The notes under the pieces: model-generated
What the model saw: the letters and a program-made list of their open reading frames with translations, nothing else
What the model was told of the DNA's origin: nothing
Databases searched by the model: none
In this document: positions 1-8,510 of the stretch, one piece after another
How the letters are laid out: each line of letters opens with the position of its first letter
Position numbering within the stretch: the first letter of the stretch is position 1
Program-made: the position numbers and the translations under genes
NCBI RefSeq assembly: GCF_014648895.1
Contig: NZ_BMRZ01000022.1
Coordinates: forward strand, 52,993-116,992
Source: Streptomyces tanashiensis
GTDB lineage: Bacteria; Actinomycetota; Actinomycetes; Streptomycetales; Streptomycetaceae
Direction: 5' to 3'
Length of the DNA: 64,000 nucleotides

Positions 1-348
1 CGAGGCGTACGCCAGGTTCGCGCCGGGCACCGGCATGCCGGTCACCGAGGACGTCCAGGACGTGACGACCGTCGGGGCGCTGTAGCGGCCGGCGTCGGCC
101 GGACCCTTGCGCTCAGGGTCCGCGCAGTAGGTCTCGGCGTTGCCGAAGACCTTTGGCCCCGGCGGGCCGTAAGCACCGATGTGCGAGGCGTCGACGTTGC
201 CGTCCGAGTCCGGGATCGTGTACCCGGGGCCCAGCGGGCTCGGCGCGGGGGCGGCCTGGGCAGGTGACCAGGCCAGAGTGCCGGCCGCGCCGGCGGCGAT
301 GGCGACGGCCAGGGATCGGGCGGCGACGCGGACGATACGAGGGTGCAC
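1..348 (-). CDS. Secreted protein with signal peptide (3' part cut by window edge)
   Basis: The reading frame opens with GTG at 348, with AAGGAG about 10 bases upstream, and stays open to the window edge (116 codons). The first 32 residues form a classic Sec signal: an Arg-containing start, a hydrophobic alanine-rich core and an AQAAPAP-type cleavage region. The mature part begins with a Pro/Gly-rich stretch (LGPGYTIPDSDGNVDASHIG) resembling secreted actinomycete proteins annotated with prealbumin-like or SpaA-like folds, which is a weak family guess. It is the last gene seen of the left-arm minus-strand run, 47 bp after the DUF317 gene. The product is probably exported to the cell surface or medium. 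Confidence 0.6.
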   Translation of the reverse strand, partial: MHPRIVRVAARSLAVAIAAGAAGTLAWSPAQAAPAPSPLGPGYTIPDSDGNVDASHIGAYGPPGPKVFGNAETYCADPERKGPADAGRYSAPTVVTSWTSSVTGMPVPGANLAYAS

Positions 349-395
349 GAAGGTGGTGCTCCTTGATGGGTTGGGCGAGTCGGGGAAGCGGTAGG

Positions 396-1265
396 TCAGC
401 GGACTCGGCTCATCGACGGACGTGTGGCCGTGGTCCACCGCGGGACGCTGCGCGTGGTGAGAGCCGGCGCGCGGCGAGCGGCGACGGCTCGCTGCAGGTC
501 GCGCGGGGTCGGTGCCGGGGACCTGGGCGGCACCAACGGGGTGAGCTGAGCGCGCTCCACCAGCGAGAACAGCATGCTGTCCTTCCAGCGCGGTAGGGGC
601 GCCGGGTCGGAGACACTGTCGGTGATGGCCCTCACGAGCGCGATCGGTGTATGCGTGGACGCTGTGGCGTACCAGCGTGCGTAGCTCTTCTTGGGACCAC
701 CCCACAGGTACCACCGAGCCTCCAGGGTGGTGAGTTCCTTCTCGACATCGAGGTCACCGGTGGTGTACTCGATGCCGGCCAGACCGTCGGGGGCCCGGAG
801 TTCGAAGACGCCCCAGCGTGGGTGCTGGATCTCCCAGCCGCGTTGCATGAGCGGCACCATGGGCTGGAACGCGTCGAGTTCCTCGCTCTCCGGGCGGCGC
901 CCGGCCAGATAGGCGTCCGGGCCGGCAACGTATGCCTTGGCCAGGGCGGTAGTGAAGGCGGCAACGAACTCAGTGGGCGCCGTGTCGTTGAAACTCACGC
1001 CCCAGACGGGCGGACCGAATCGGTCGCGGTACGCACTGATGCGCCACAGGCCGTCGTCCTCCCCCTCGGGAAGGAAGCCGAGCCGGACCTTGTGGTCGGG
1101 CGCATTGACGTAGGCGTTGCCGAGGTCGTCATGGCTGAGCTCCCAGCCCAGAGCGAACAGGGGTTGAAGAGCGGGATCCCCCGTCGCGGTGCTGCCAGCC
1201 AGGTAGCGGGGTGAGACGAATACGTCTCCGTCGATCTCCGCCGGATCCCCGGGGCCGTGGTTCAT
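396..1265 (-). CDS. DUF317 domain protein
   Basis: The 289-residue protein matches the DUF317 pattern of Streptomyces: a start with V-F-V-S-P-R-Y-L-A-G, then two similar halves, each with a GW..(D/E)-type beta segment and a segment like TPTEFVAAFTTALA. The second half is near residues 135-245. Its function is unknown; DUF317 proteins are frequent on actinomycete mobile elements. The ATG overlaps the stop of the ATP-grasp gene by 4 bases, so the two are translationally coupled. Two relatives are on the other arm of this ICE (23639-24451 and 25947-26708). The last 40 residues are basic and Arg-rich. Confidence 0.75.
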   Translation of the reverse strand: MNHGPGDPAEIDGDVFVSPRYLAGSTATGDPALQPLFALGWELSHDDLGNAYVNAPDHKVRLGFLPEGEDDGLWRISAYRDRFGPPVWGVSFNDTAPTEFVAAFTTALAKAYVAGPDAYLAGRRPESEELDAFQPMVPLMQRGWEIQHPRWGVFELRAPDGLAGIEYTTGDLDVEKELTTLEARWYLWGGPKKSYARWYATASTHTPIALVRAITDSVSDPAPLPRWKDSMLFSLVERAQLTPLVPPRSPAPTPRDLQRAVAARRAPALTTRSVPRWTTATRPSMSRVR

Positions 1266-2491
1266 CGGGTCGTCCGGGTCTCGACTGCGGTCTCCTCGGC
1301 GACCAGGTCAAGACGCTCGTTGACCTCGGTCGTGTCGCGGCCGGTGACGATGTAGAAGCCGGCGCGGGCGGTGAACAGGTCACCCTCGGGCGGCAGGACG
1401 AGCTGGTCGCCGACCTCGCGGATCCACGTCACCTCTCGTAGCCACGGCGTGCGGGCGGCCAACGGCTGGTTGATCCGGCGCTCGGTGAGCACACCCGAGG
1501 CGGACGGGTAGAGCATGCGGATCCCAGCGGCGCGGTGGTGGGTTCGCGTGAGGTCGGGCGCGCGTCCGGTGGCGAGGCCGGCAGCGATGCCCGGCAGGTC
1601 GACGCCCGTGGCGAGGTGCACGAGGCGGCCGATCATGTCGCCGCCGATGCGAGCGTTGACCTCGATCAGGCGGGGCCAGCCGTCGACAAGGCGCATCTCG
1701 ACGTGCTGGATGCCGTCGGTGATCCCCAGGGCCTTGATCGCGGCAGCGGCGACAGGGCCCACCTGGGGCAGGAGAGGGTCGCGGGCGTCGACGGTGTGCC
1801 CGGTCTCCTCGAAGTAGGGGGCCGGACCGAGCGACTTGCGGGTGACGGCGACGGCGGTGGTCACGCCGCGGTGGGTGACGCACTCGACGGAGATCTCCGG
1901 GCCGTCGAGGTACTCCTCGACCAGGACGGCCTTATCCTCCCGGCTCTGGTCGGCCCCGGCCGCGGCAAACTGGAAGGCGTCGGGCAGAGCTTCGGCCCGG
2001 TCGACGCGGATCACGCCGATGCTTCCGGCGAAGGCGGCGGGCTTCACGACGACGGGGTATCCGATGGTCATCGTGGCGAGGCCAGCCTCGACCAGGGAGC
2101 GGGCCTTCATGGATGCGGCCGACGGGACGCCGTGACGGGCGAACAGGGTGCGGGCCGTGGCCTTGTTCCGACACGCCTGCATCACCTCCACCGAGTTCGT
2201 GGCGAGGCTGAGAGCGCGAGCGAGCCGGGCCGTGGGGACGAGGTGCCACTCCGACCAGGTGACGATGCCGGCGAGTTCGTGGCGCTCGGCCAGAGCACGG
2301 CCGGCGGCGAATAGAGCCGTGGTGTCGTCGAGGTCGGCAACGACATGGTCGACGATGAACGGCTTCTCCCACGACGGCTCGGTGCCTGTGATCAGGACGA
2401 CGTCGTACGCGGCGGCCACCTGCTCCAGGCAGTAGCCGCGGTAGGTGCGGTCACCAGGGGCGACGACGAGCACGACGGGACGAGCGGACAA
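1262..2491 (-). CDS. ATP-grasp ligase, carboxylate-amine type
   Basis: This 409-residue protein has an ATP-grasp layout: an N-terminal pre-grasp domain (about 1-110), the lysine strand YPVVVKPAAFAGSIGVIRV near residues 150-165, and the Mg-binding segment LIEVNARIGGDMIGRLVH near 285-300. Such enzymes form an acyl-phosphate and join it to an amine. This layout resembles amino-acid or dipeptide ligases of the BacD type. The TTG start at 2491 has a GGAG 6 bases upstream. It is coupled by a 4-base overlap to the DUF317 gene and follows an MFS exporter gene in the same run, suggesting a small molecule that is made and exported. The substrate cannot be read from sequence. Confidence 0.75.
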   Translation of the reverse strand: MSARPVVLVVAPGDRTYRGYCLEQVAAAYDVVLITGTEPSWEKPFIVDHVVADLDDTTALFAAGRALAERHELAGIVTWSEWHLVPTARLARALSLATNSVEVMQACRNKATARTLFARHGVPSAASMKARSLVEAGLATMTIGYPVVVKPAAFAGSIGVIRVDRAEALPDAFQFAAAGADQSREDKAVLVEEYLDGPEISVECVTHRGVTTAVAVTRKSLGPAPYFEETGHTVDARDPLLPQVGPVAAAAIKALGITDGIQHVEMRLVDGWPRLIEVNARIGGDMIGRLVHLATGVDLPGIAAGLATGRAPDLTRTHHRAAGIRMLYPSASGVLTERRINQPLAARTPWLREVTWIREVGDQLVLPPEGDLFTARAGFYIVTGRDTTEVNERLDLVAEETAVETRTTR

Positions 2492-2533
2492 GAAGACTCC
2501 AGGGTGCGAGGGACAGCATGGACGTGGGAAGAG

Positions 2534-2839
2534 TCAGGGGGTGCGGCGGCGGCGCAGCTCGAACGCGGTGGCCCACTCGGGGTGCTCGGCGATCAGCTTC
2601 CTGACGTAGAGGGCCGTGAAGTTGTTGTTCAGGCCGCGCACTCCGCTTGGCAGCCGCCACCGGAGGGCTTCGAAGAGAGCCTTGAGGCTGATGCGTGTGG
2701 CTCCCACCGTCAGCCGCTCGCGGGTGAGTCGTTCCAGAGCCTGGTAGACGTGCGGGTTCTGGGCATCGAAGGCGTGAAACTGCTCGGCGATCGTGAGGTG
2801 GGCGTCTCGGCGGCGCGGGGCCAGGCGGGTTGCGGGCAT
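2534..2839 (-). CDS. Small conserved ICE protein of unknown function
   Basis: A 101-residue basic protein with ATG at 2839 and GGAG 9 bases upstream. The central part (about 35-85) contains RISLKALFEALRW and a segment with GLNNNFTALYVRKLIAEHPEW, which look alpha-helical. It ends in a basic tail, ELRRRRTP. I recognise this only as a type of small protein seen on actinomycete phages and mobile elements. A nucleic-acid-binding role is a guess. It sits between the ATP-grasp and MFS genes with short gaps and is probably co-transcribed with them. Confidence 0.6.
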   Translation of the reverse strand: MPATRLAPRRRDAHLTIAEQFHAFDAQNPHVYQALERLTRERLTVGATRISLKALFEALRWRLPSGVRGLNNNFTALYVRKLIAEHPEWATAFELRRRRTP

Positions 2840-2867
2840 CGGGGGAACTCCACGAGGACGGGGCGGG

Positions 2868-4106
2868 TCAGGCAGCCAAAGCCGGGTCGGTGCGCAGGCG
2901 GGCGAAGGCGATGGCCAGGCCGAGGGCCTGCAGAGCGGCGCAGACGGTGATGACGTGGCCGAGCGCCCAGGACGGGGTCAGGGCGGTCAGGACGCCCGCC
3001 AGGGGGAAGGGCACCAGGAGGACGAGGACGGTGGCCGACAGGGTGCTACCGAACACCGCCGGGGGGATGAGGCGGGAACGCAGGGTGCGCAGGACGACGG
3101 TCATGCCGCCTTCGCCGGCCATCAGGACGGCGACGAGGAGCAGGTAGGAGAGGTAGTCGGGAGCCTGGGAGACGGCGAGGCAGGCGAGGGAGGCGATGGC
3201 GGCGCAGCTCGCTCCCACTGGCCACAACCCGAGGCGGTCGATGGCGAACCGGCAGACGGTGACGGCAACCAGAGTGGCCCCGGCGGCGGCCGACCAGACG
3301 ATGCCGACGGCCGTGGTGGACTGGCCGTAGTGGTCCACAACGATCAAGGGGCCCGCGGCTTGAAGGAAACCGGTCGCCAGGTTGGAGATGGTCAGGCCGG
3401 TCACGAGCCAACCGAGTGCAGGCAATGACCGGATGGTCCGCAGGCCGGTGATCAACCCGGCGCTTGCACGCTGCTTCGGCGCACGGGTGGGAGCGACCAC
3501 CGACGGCGGGGTGCTCAGGGCGAGCAGGGCGGCGACCAGCGAAAGGGCGGCGATGACGGCCAGCATCCGGGGTGGTCCGGCGAGCAGGAGCAGCGCGCCG
3601 AGCGCCGGTCCGGCGAGCGTCGCGGTCTGGTCGATGCCCAGCAGGACGGCCTGGACACGGTGCGCCCGCTCCCCCACCACTCGGCCGGCGGCGGCCCCCG
3701 CGGTCTCGGCTGCGATGTAGCTGAACTCGGTGAGCACTCCGGTGGTGGCGGCCAGGGCCATCACCGTCGCGGTCGCCACGATGCCGTCGGGGTGGAGTAC
3801 GAGGATGATCGCGCCGGCGGCGATGACCAGGGCGCGGCCGAGGGAGGCGAGGAAGAAGACGACCGACGCGCCACGGCGGTCCACGACCGCGCCCGCCCAT
3901 CCGAACGCGGCCAGGCGGGGCACCCACTCCAGGGCGAACGCGATACCGGTCAGAGCGGCCGAGCGGGTGGTCGCAAGCACCAGAAGCGGGATGCCGTACG
4001 TGGACATGGCGAACGCGAGGGCGTCCACCGTGCGCGGCAGGTAGATGCCGCGCAGCAGTCCTGCGGTGTGGAGGGCGTGCCGAGGTCCGGCGATCAGGTC
4101 GGTCAT
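2868..4106 (-). CDS. MFS family transporter
   Basis: This 412-residue, strongly hydrophobic protein has about 12 membrane segments and, between segments 2 and 3, a GWAGAVVDRRGA stretch that fits the MFS loop motif (G-x-x-x-D-R-x-G). It is presumably an exporter of a small molecule. I chose ATG 4106 as the start; an in-frame TTG at 4121 is equally possible. It lies directly upstream of the small protein and ATP-grasp genes and downstream of two winged-helix regulator genes. Export of the ATP-grasp product, or self-resistance to it, is a reasonable inference. Confidence 0.8.
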   Translation of the reverse strand: MTDLIAGPRHALHTAGLLRGIYLPRTVDALAFAMSTYGIPLLVLATTRSAALTGIAFALEWVPRLAAFGWAGAVVDRRGASVVFFLASLGRALVIAAGAIILVLHPDGIVATATVMALAATTGVLTEFSYIAAETAGAAAGRVVGERAHRVQAVLLGIDQTATLAGPALGALLLLAGPPRMLAVIAALSLVAALLALSTPPSVVAPTRAPKQRASAGLITGLRTIRSLPALGWLVTGLTISNLATGFLQAAGPLIVVDHYGQSTTAVGIVWSAAAGATLVAVTVCRFAIDRLGLWPVGASCAAIASLACLAVSQAPDYLSYLLLVAVLMAGEGGMTVVLRTLRSRLIPPAVFGSTLSATVLVLLVPFPLAGVLTALTPSWALGHVITVCAALQALGLAIAFARLRTDPALAA

Positions 4107-4244
4107 CGTCGCTTTCGTCAAAGAGCGCAGCCCGCCTCAGCGGGATGGAGGAAGAGAAGATCCGGTCGGGGGGCGCACGCACTGGGCGGATGCCGCGCGG
4201 CTGTGGGAGGCGTTCCGAGGTCTATGACCCCGCCGGTGGCCGGG

Positions 4245-4769
4245 TTACGCCGCCTGCCGCGCGCCTTCGAACGCCTCGGTGGCCGTGGGGTCGGCTCCGC
4301 CATGTCTGGCGATCCACGACTCCACGGCGTTCTTCGGGCCGGTGAGGCTTTCGATGGCCTCCAGCGAGACCACGAGACCGAGTTCGCCGTTCCGTTCCTG
4401 GCGCCGCACGGATACGTCGGCGCTGCCCAGGAGCTGGAGGGTGGCCCGTACCCGTGTCACGAAGGTGTTGGTGACACCCGGGTAGTCATGGGCGCGAGCC
4501 CAGCGAGCGGCTTCGTCGTAGACCTCGGCCAGCTGAGTACCCGACTCGGTGAGACTGAGGCCCCGGCGTGTACGGACGAGGCCGAGAGTGTGCGCCTGCG
4601 CGGCGGCGTGCCGGAGCTGGTGCGGCGAGAGATCCGGGAGAGTGCGCGCCAGGCCGCGGGGCGGGATGGTGCCGTTGTCGTCTATCTCGGTGATCAGTCG
4701 GATCAGTTCGGGTGACGCCAGGGCCGAGCAGGTCCGCTCGAACTCGCACGGACGGGGAGCGGAGGTCAT
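4245..4769 (-). CDS. Winged-helix regulator-like protein
   Basis: The 174-residue protein has a helix-turn-helix-like region near residues 30-80 (ISPHQL-type helix followed by LGLVRTRRGLSLTESGTQLAEVYDEAARWAR), which reads like the recognition helix and wing of HxlR/MarR-type proteins. The C-terminal half is of unknown fold. The ATG at 4769 overlaps the stop of the HxlR-type gene by 4 bases, so the two regulators are coupled. Together they may control the downstream MFS and ATP-grasp genes. The family assignment is tentative. Confidence 0.55.
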   Translation of the reverse strand: MTSAPRPCEFERTCSALASPELIRLITEIDDNGTIPPRGLARTLPDLSPHQLRHAAAQAHTLGLVRTRRGLSLTESGTQLAEVYDEAARWARAHDYPGVTNTFVTRVRATLQLLGSADVSVRRQERNGELGLVVSLEAIESLTGPKNAVESWIARHGGADPTATEAFEGARQAA

Positions 4770-5599
4770 CGGCGGGCACCTCCTGCCCGGAGTGCCATCT
4801 GCATGCGAGCCGGGTTGGCGTGGGAGAACAGGTCGCCGTAGGCAGGGCGCGCCGGTCGGGTCGGTACGGCTGGCTGGGGGATGCGGGGCCGGTGGCTCGT
4901 CCAGTGCTTCGGAGCTGTACGCACAGCAGGCTCCGCGTTCCCCCAGACCGGGTGCTGGGCGCCGGAGTCGAGGCTTCGGCCGGCGGACCAGGCCGACAGC
5001 GCCCCGAAGACGCGGCCCAGGCCCTCGCCGGATGACGACAGCCGATAGGGCTGACCAGGACCGGCGCTCGCCACGAGCCCATCGTCAGCGAGTTGCCGCA
5101 GGGGCGGGTAGATGTTCGTCCAGTACCCGTCGGGCATCACGATCCTGGCGATGGCCCGCGCGCTGCTCTCCCCGCGGGACTTCAAGACCCACAGGATCGC
5201 GGCGGTATGCCGACGGGTGAGCAGGGTGAGGCTGTCCTCGACGTGCTCGATCGCGGACAGGGGCTCATCCGGCTTCTCCAGGAACTCATCGGCCCAGGCG
5301 GCGATTACGGGCAGCACCGGCAACAACGCCGTACCCCGATCGGTGAGACCGTACGTGACATGCCGCGACGTATGCTCCGTGCGTTCGGCGAGCCCTGCAT
5401 CGCTGAGCGCCCGGAGCTTGGGGTGGAGCTGGCCGCTCAGCAGCCAGGGCATCTTGTCCGAGATCTCGGTGTAGCGGAGAGGACCGGAGGCCAGCGTCAG
5501 CAGGATCCGGACGTTCCAACGCGGGGTGATCATGCCGAGGGTTTCGGTGACGCGGGCGATGTCGGTGTCGCTGCCTGTGGGCAGACCGATGGTGGCCAA
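4766..5599 (-). CDS. HxlR-type double winged-helix regulator
   Basis: The 277-residue protein carries an HxlR-like domain at about residues 10-105, with RWNVRILLTLASGPLRYTEI, then LHPKLRALSDAGLAER and YGLTDRGTALLPVL. A second, more diverged copy follows at about 115-215 (RRHTAAILWVLKSRGESSAR, then IYPPLRQLADDGLVAS). HxlR proteins usually have one such domain of about 110 residues, so this is a tandem or fused form. The TTG start at 5599 has GGAG about 7 bases upstream. It is the first of a coupled pair with the regulator at 4245-4769. The tail is basic (GGARR). Confidence 0.7.
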   Translation of the reverse strand: MATIGLPTGSDTDIARVTETLGMITPRWNVRILLTLASGPLRYTEISDKMPWLLSGQLHPKLRALSDAGLAERTEHTSRHVTYGLTDRGTALLPVLPVIAAWADEFLEKPDEPLSAIEHVEDSLTLLTRRHTAAILWVLKSRGESSARAIARIVMPDGYWTNIYPPLRQLADDGLVASAGPGQPYRLSSSGEGLGRVFGALSAWSAGRSLDSGAQHPVWGNAEPAVRTAPKHWTSHRPRIPQPAVPTRPARPAYGDLFSHANPARMQMALRAGGARR

Positions 5600-5638
5600 G
5601 GGAGTACTCCAGGGGTGAAGGGGACGTGCCCGTTCGGC

Positions 5639-6046
5639 TCAGCGGCTCGGGGCTGTGGTCGCGCTCGCCTTCGGCGGTGCCAGAGCCACGGCGACGGCCG
5701 GGGCCTCACAGGCGCGAACTCGTCCCAGGCTGTTCAGGACCGCTGCGGCGGTCTTGGCCTGGGCCTCCCGTGCGGCAACGGCTTCAGCGATGCGGCGAGC
5801 ACAGTCGAGAAGGTGGGACGCCTCGTGGGCGCCGATGCCGCGCTCGGGTTGGATCAGCTGCAGGAGCCGGTCCCGGTGGAAGGCGATGGTCCGCTCGGCG
5901 AAGGCCAGGTCGTGACGGCTGCCAAGGAGGGCGGCGAGCATGCCCGGGGGCTGGGTCTGAGCGTGGGCTTCGAGTGTGGTGAGCGGGGCGCCGTACAAGT
6001 CCTCGATCCGTACGGTGAGCTCGGCGGACGTGAGCTTGGTCCGCAC
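5639..6046 (-). CDS. Orphan ICE protein
   Basis: A 135-residue protein starting with GTG at 6046, immediately after the stop of the preceding gene. Residues 35-110 are predicted to be long helices with many Ala, Arg and Glu residues (SRHDLAFAERTIAFHRDRLLQ). No family was recognised. A phrase like the one around FHRDRLLQLI also occurs in the protein at 7793-8491 (SFHRTLLHRLSSGEYPVDAA), so the two may be distant relatives. It is part of the left-arm minus-strand run. Confidence 0.5.
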   Translation of the reverse strand: MRTKLTSAELTVRIEDLYGAPLTTLEAHAQTQPPGMLAALLGSRHDLAFAERTIAFHRDRLLQLIQPERGIGAHEASHLLDCARRIAEAVAAREAQAKTAAAVLNSLGRVRACEAPAVAVALAPPKASATTAPSR

Positions 6047-6048
6047 GC

Positions 6049-6492
6049 TCAGCGGACCGCCATCCGAGACGGCACAGACGCACGTGCGGAACGCGTCGGC
6101 GGGTTGGTCGGTACGGCCGGTCCACGCCGCGTCGGGCGTACCGCCTCCACGTCCTGCTTGCCGCCGGTGTTCGGTTCCAGAAGGAGCCGGAGGGCCACGG
6201 CCCGGCCGTCGCGGATCGTGACAGCGGCGTCGACGCGGTGAGCGAGATCCAGCGTCGGGTCGTCGACCTCGCTGGGCTGCGTATCCAGGGCGGCGAGGAG
6301 TTTGTCCTCCGCCCGTTCCAAGGCGGTCTGCGACTCGGTGAGCAACCCATGCCAGCGCACGACAACGGTCGCCTCCCGATGGGCGTTCGGCGCCGCTTCG
6401 ACCGCGGCCTTGAGCGCGTCGATGCTCAGGCCGAATCGCTGCACGATCTGCTCGGTGATCGGGCCCACGACATCTTCCATACCGTCGGACAC
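6049..6492 (-). CDS. Orphan ICE protein
   Basis: A 147-residue reading frame with GTG at 6492 and AGAAGGGA 7 bases upstream, which decides this start over longer alternatives. The sequence is helical and acidic in the first 100 residues (ITEQIVQRFGLSIDALKAAV) and Pro/Arg-rich at the end. No family was recognised. It abuts the next gene (5639-6046), which starts right after its stop, so the two are likely translated from one message. Confidence 0.55.
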   Translation of the reverse strand: MSDGMEDVVGPITEQIVQRFGLSIDALKAAVEAAPNAHREATVVVRWHGLLTESQTALERAEDKLLAALDTQPSEVDDPTLDLAHRVDAAVTIRDGRAVALRLLLEPNTGGKQDVEAVRPTRRGPAVPTNPPTRSARASVPSRMAVR

Positions 6493-6533
6493 GGGCAATC
6501 CCTTCTGAAGTGAGCGAAATTCAGCAGAGAAGG

Positions 6534-6893
6534 TCAGTCGAGGCACATGTAGACGTCGCGGTAGACGTAGGTGCCCGACACCCATCCCTTCACGCCCGTG
6601 GTCCGGTCGGTGATGTAGTGCCAGCCGCCGCTGCTCTTGTGGACGGTGAAGGAGTGGCCCCGGTAGAGGATTCCGACGGCGGTGGACTTGGTGGTGGCCT
6701 TGGAGCGGATGGTGACGGCGCGGGCCCCGATGACCCACGGTCCGGGCCGGTCGCAGTCACGGATCGACGGCAGAGCGGCGTGCGCGTTGCTGCCGAGTGC
6801 CCCCGGTGCGGCGGTGGCCGAGGCCGCGGTCGCCAGCGGCAGAGCGAGTGCTCCGAGCATCACGGTGGTTATCGCAATTCGGGTGGAGCGCAT
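6534..6893 (-). CDS. Secreted SH3-like domain protein
   Basis: The 119-residue protein begins with a clear signal peptide (residues 1-29: MRSTRIAITTVMLGALALPL, then an ATAAPG cleavage region). The mature part from about residue 50 reads as a bacterial SH3-like domain: AVTIRSKATTKSTAVGILYRG, then GGWHYIT and GWVSGTYVY. Two cysteines (in RDCDRPG and at the C-terminal YMCLD) could form a disulphide. Such domains bind cell-wall peptide stems. The ATG at 6893 has GGAGG upstream. About 65 bp upstream is copy 1 of the ICE palindromic element, so this gene may be expressed with the transfer functions. Confidence 0.75.
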   Translation of the reverse strand: MRSTRIAITTVMLGALALPLATAASATAAPGALGSNAHAALPSIRDCDRPGPWVIGARAVTIRSKATTKSTAVGILYRGHSFTVHKSSGGWHYITDRTTGVKGWVSGTYVYRDVYMCLD

Positions 6894-6958
6894 GCGGAAT
6901 GAACCTCCAGGGAGGACTGGGAAATGAGAGGGGCGGCCCGGGGATTCCTCCCTCAGCG

Positions 6959-7022
6959 CCGGTACAAGAGTCCGAAGAATCGCCGGTTTGGCTAACCGGC
7001 GACGGTCGGCTATCTTTCGCCC
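6959..7022 (-). promoter_or_regulatory. ICE palindromic control element, copy 1
   Basis: On the minus strand this segment contains a palindrome centred on CCGGTTAGCCAAACCGG (6981-7001), preceded by GGCGAAAGATAG and followed by ATTCTTCGGACTCTTGT. Nearly the same 63-bp arrangement occurs on the plus strand at 21289-21351, and a looser form at 51415-51475. Each copy points at the gene downstream: here the SH3-like gene at 6893. An operator or 5'-leader hairpin shared by ICE promoters is the likely meaning. Confidence 0.6.
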
Positions 7023-7041
7023 GCCCCGGCCCGTGGAAGGG

Positions 7042-7764
7042 TCAACGGCGGCGGCCCGACGGGCGTCCGACGGGGGCCGTCGGTGCGGCTCCCCGCGTCT
7101 GGAGCGAGCGGGCCTTTGGTGTCACTGACGGCAGTGGGCCGGCGTTACCGGCGAGGCATTCCTCGTACCACTGCAGCGCGCCCTCGAAGGTGGCGAAGCC
7201 CCCTTCGCGCAGGGTGTGTGTCCAGGTGTCGGTGCTCACGTCCTCGTGCAGCACTCGGAAGGGGGACGGGGCTCGTTCGTCGAGCGCGCGCAGGACGACG
7301 AGGGTGAGCACAGAATCGGGGTCGTCGTTTGTGTAGCTGGTCAGGAGGGCGAAGCGGTCGCCGTCGCCCATGAGCCGCTCTTCCAGCACGCGTGTCGTCT
7401 CGTCTGCCGGTGCCGTACCTGTGCCGGGGGGCAGACGGATGACGTCCGGCGGGCAGCCGCGGGAGATCAGCCAGGACTGGGCCATGACCGGCAGAGGAAC
7501 CTGGGTGTGCTCGAAGCGGAACGTCCTCGCCGCGAGATCGCGCTGGAGGTGGAGGGCGACTACCTGCGGCTCGCCGGGGATTCCGTAGGTGGCGGCCCCG
7601 TTGTGCAGGACGTAGTAGCTGGCTGCGTCCTCATCCGTGTGGTGCTCGGCGAGCACGGTGAGCATGTCCTGCTCGATCTCGATCGCGTGCCAGAACACCT
7701 CGTCGGTCTGTTCGTCAGCGGCCTCGAATCCGTCGAGGCGGAGATCCAGTTCGGGTGGGGGCAT
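7042..7764 (-). CDS. Orphan ICE protein with basic tail
   Basis: A 240-residue acidic protein, ATG at 7764 with GAGAGG 7 bases upstream. It starts with an acidic region (DLRLDGFEAADEQTDEVFWH) and has mixed alpha/beta character with no recognised family. The tail turns abruptly basic and ends in RPSGRRR. It lies downstream of the gene at 7793-8491, 28 bp apart, in the left-arm run. Nothing in the sequence points to a catalytic site. Confidence 0.55.
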   Translation of the reverse strand: MPPPELDLRLDGFEAADEQTDEVFWHAIEIEQDMLTVLAEHHTDEDAASYYVLHNGAATYGIPGEPQVVALHLQRDLAARTFRFEHTQVPLPVMAQSWLISRGCPPDVIRLPPGTGTAPADETTRVLEERLMGDGDRFALLTSYTNDDPDSVLTLVVLRALDERAPSPFRVLHEDVSTDTWTHTLREGGFATFEGALQWYEECLAGNAGPLPSVTPKARSLQTRGAAPTAPVGRPSGRRR

Positions 7765-7792
7765 CGGGCCTCTCGGTGAGTCGGGGTGAGCG

Positions 7793-8491
7793 TCATCGAC
7801 GGCTGTGCGCCGCGCTCGGCCACGTCCCGGGGCGAGGTGCGGTCGGCACCGCCGCCGCGCTGCTGCGGTGCCTGCTCGCCAGCGCCGCGCGGCCTGGTGC
7901 GGTGAGCGCGACCGGCTGTCCGGTGTGCACCGGGTGGCGCGTGTCTCGGGAGACGAGGCCCAGGGCTTCGAGCTGCTGGAGCTGCGCGTACGGGATCCGG
8001 GTACCTGAGGCTGTGGCCACCGACATCCGGCCCGTAAGGAGGTGCTCGTGCAGCTTGGCGCCACCGGCGATGGCCAGCAGCGCGGCGTGCTCGGCGGCCG
8101 GCATCGGTTCACCAGCGACCTGCGGTGCAGTGCGGGCGGAACTCTCGATGGGCTCCAGGTCGGCGAGTACGAGCCGCTCGGCGACGGCGCGTTCGTCGGC
8201 CGCCTCGCCCAGCTGGCCGACCGTACGGTCGATGCGCCGCAGGAGAGCGGCGTCGACGGGATATTCGCCGCTGGAGAGCCGGTGCAGCAGCGTGCGGTGG
8301 AAGCTCACAGCGGTCTCGGCCTTGACCAGCGCGCGATGCCGGTCGACGAGGGCGGTGTGCCGCTCGTCGAGGATGCCTCGGTCGCGGTGGGCCCAGAGCG
8401 TGTCGACGTCATGGCCGGTGGCCGCTTCGATGCGCAGGTCGAGCGACGAGACCACGCGCCGCGCCGCTCCCGGTGGAAGGTCAGGGGGCAT
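7793..8491 (-). CDS. Orphan ICE protein, possible wHTH C-terminus
   Basis: A 232-residue protein starting with ATG at 8491 (AGGAG about 10 bases upstream). Residues 1-110 look helical. Near 165-205 there is a stretch like a winged-helix end (YAQLQQLEALGLVSRD, then VALTAPGRAALA), similar in spirit to MarR/HxlR wings. The end is basic (SAAHSRR). It may be a DNA-binding accessory protein, but no family could be named. Confidence 0.5.
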   Translation of the reverse strand: MPPDLPPGAARRVVSSLDLRIEAATGHDVDTLWAHRDRGILDERHTALVDRHRALVKAETAVSFHRTLLHRLSSGEYPVDAALLRRIDRTVGQLGEAADERAVAERLVLADLEPIESSARTAPQVAGEPMPAAEHAALLAIAGGAKLHEHLLTGRMSVATASGTRIPYAQLQQLEALGLVSRDTRHPVHTGQPVALTAPGRAALASRHRSSAAAVPTAPRPGTWPSAAHSRR

Positions 8492-8510
8492 GGGGTAACC
8501 ACTCCTGTCG

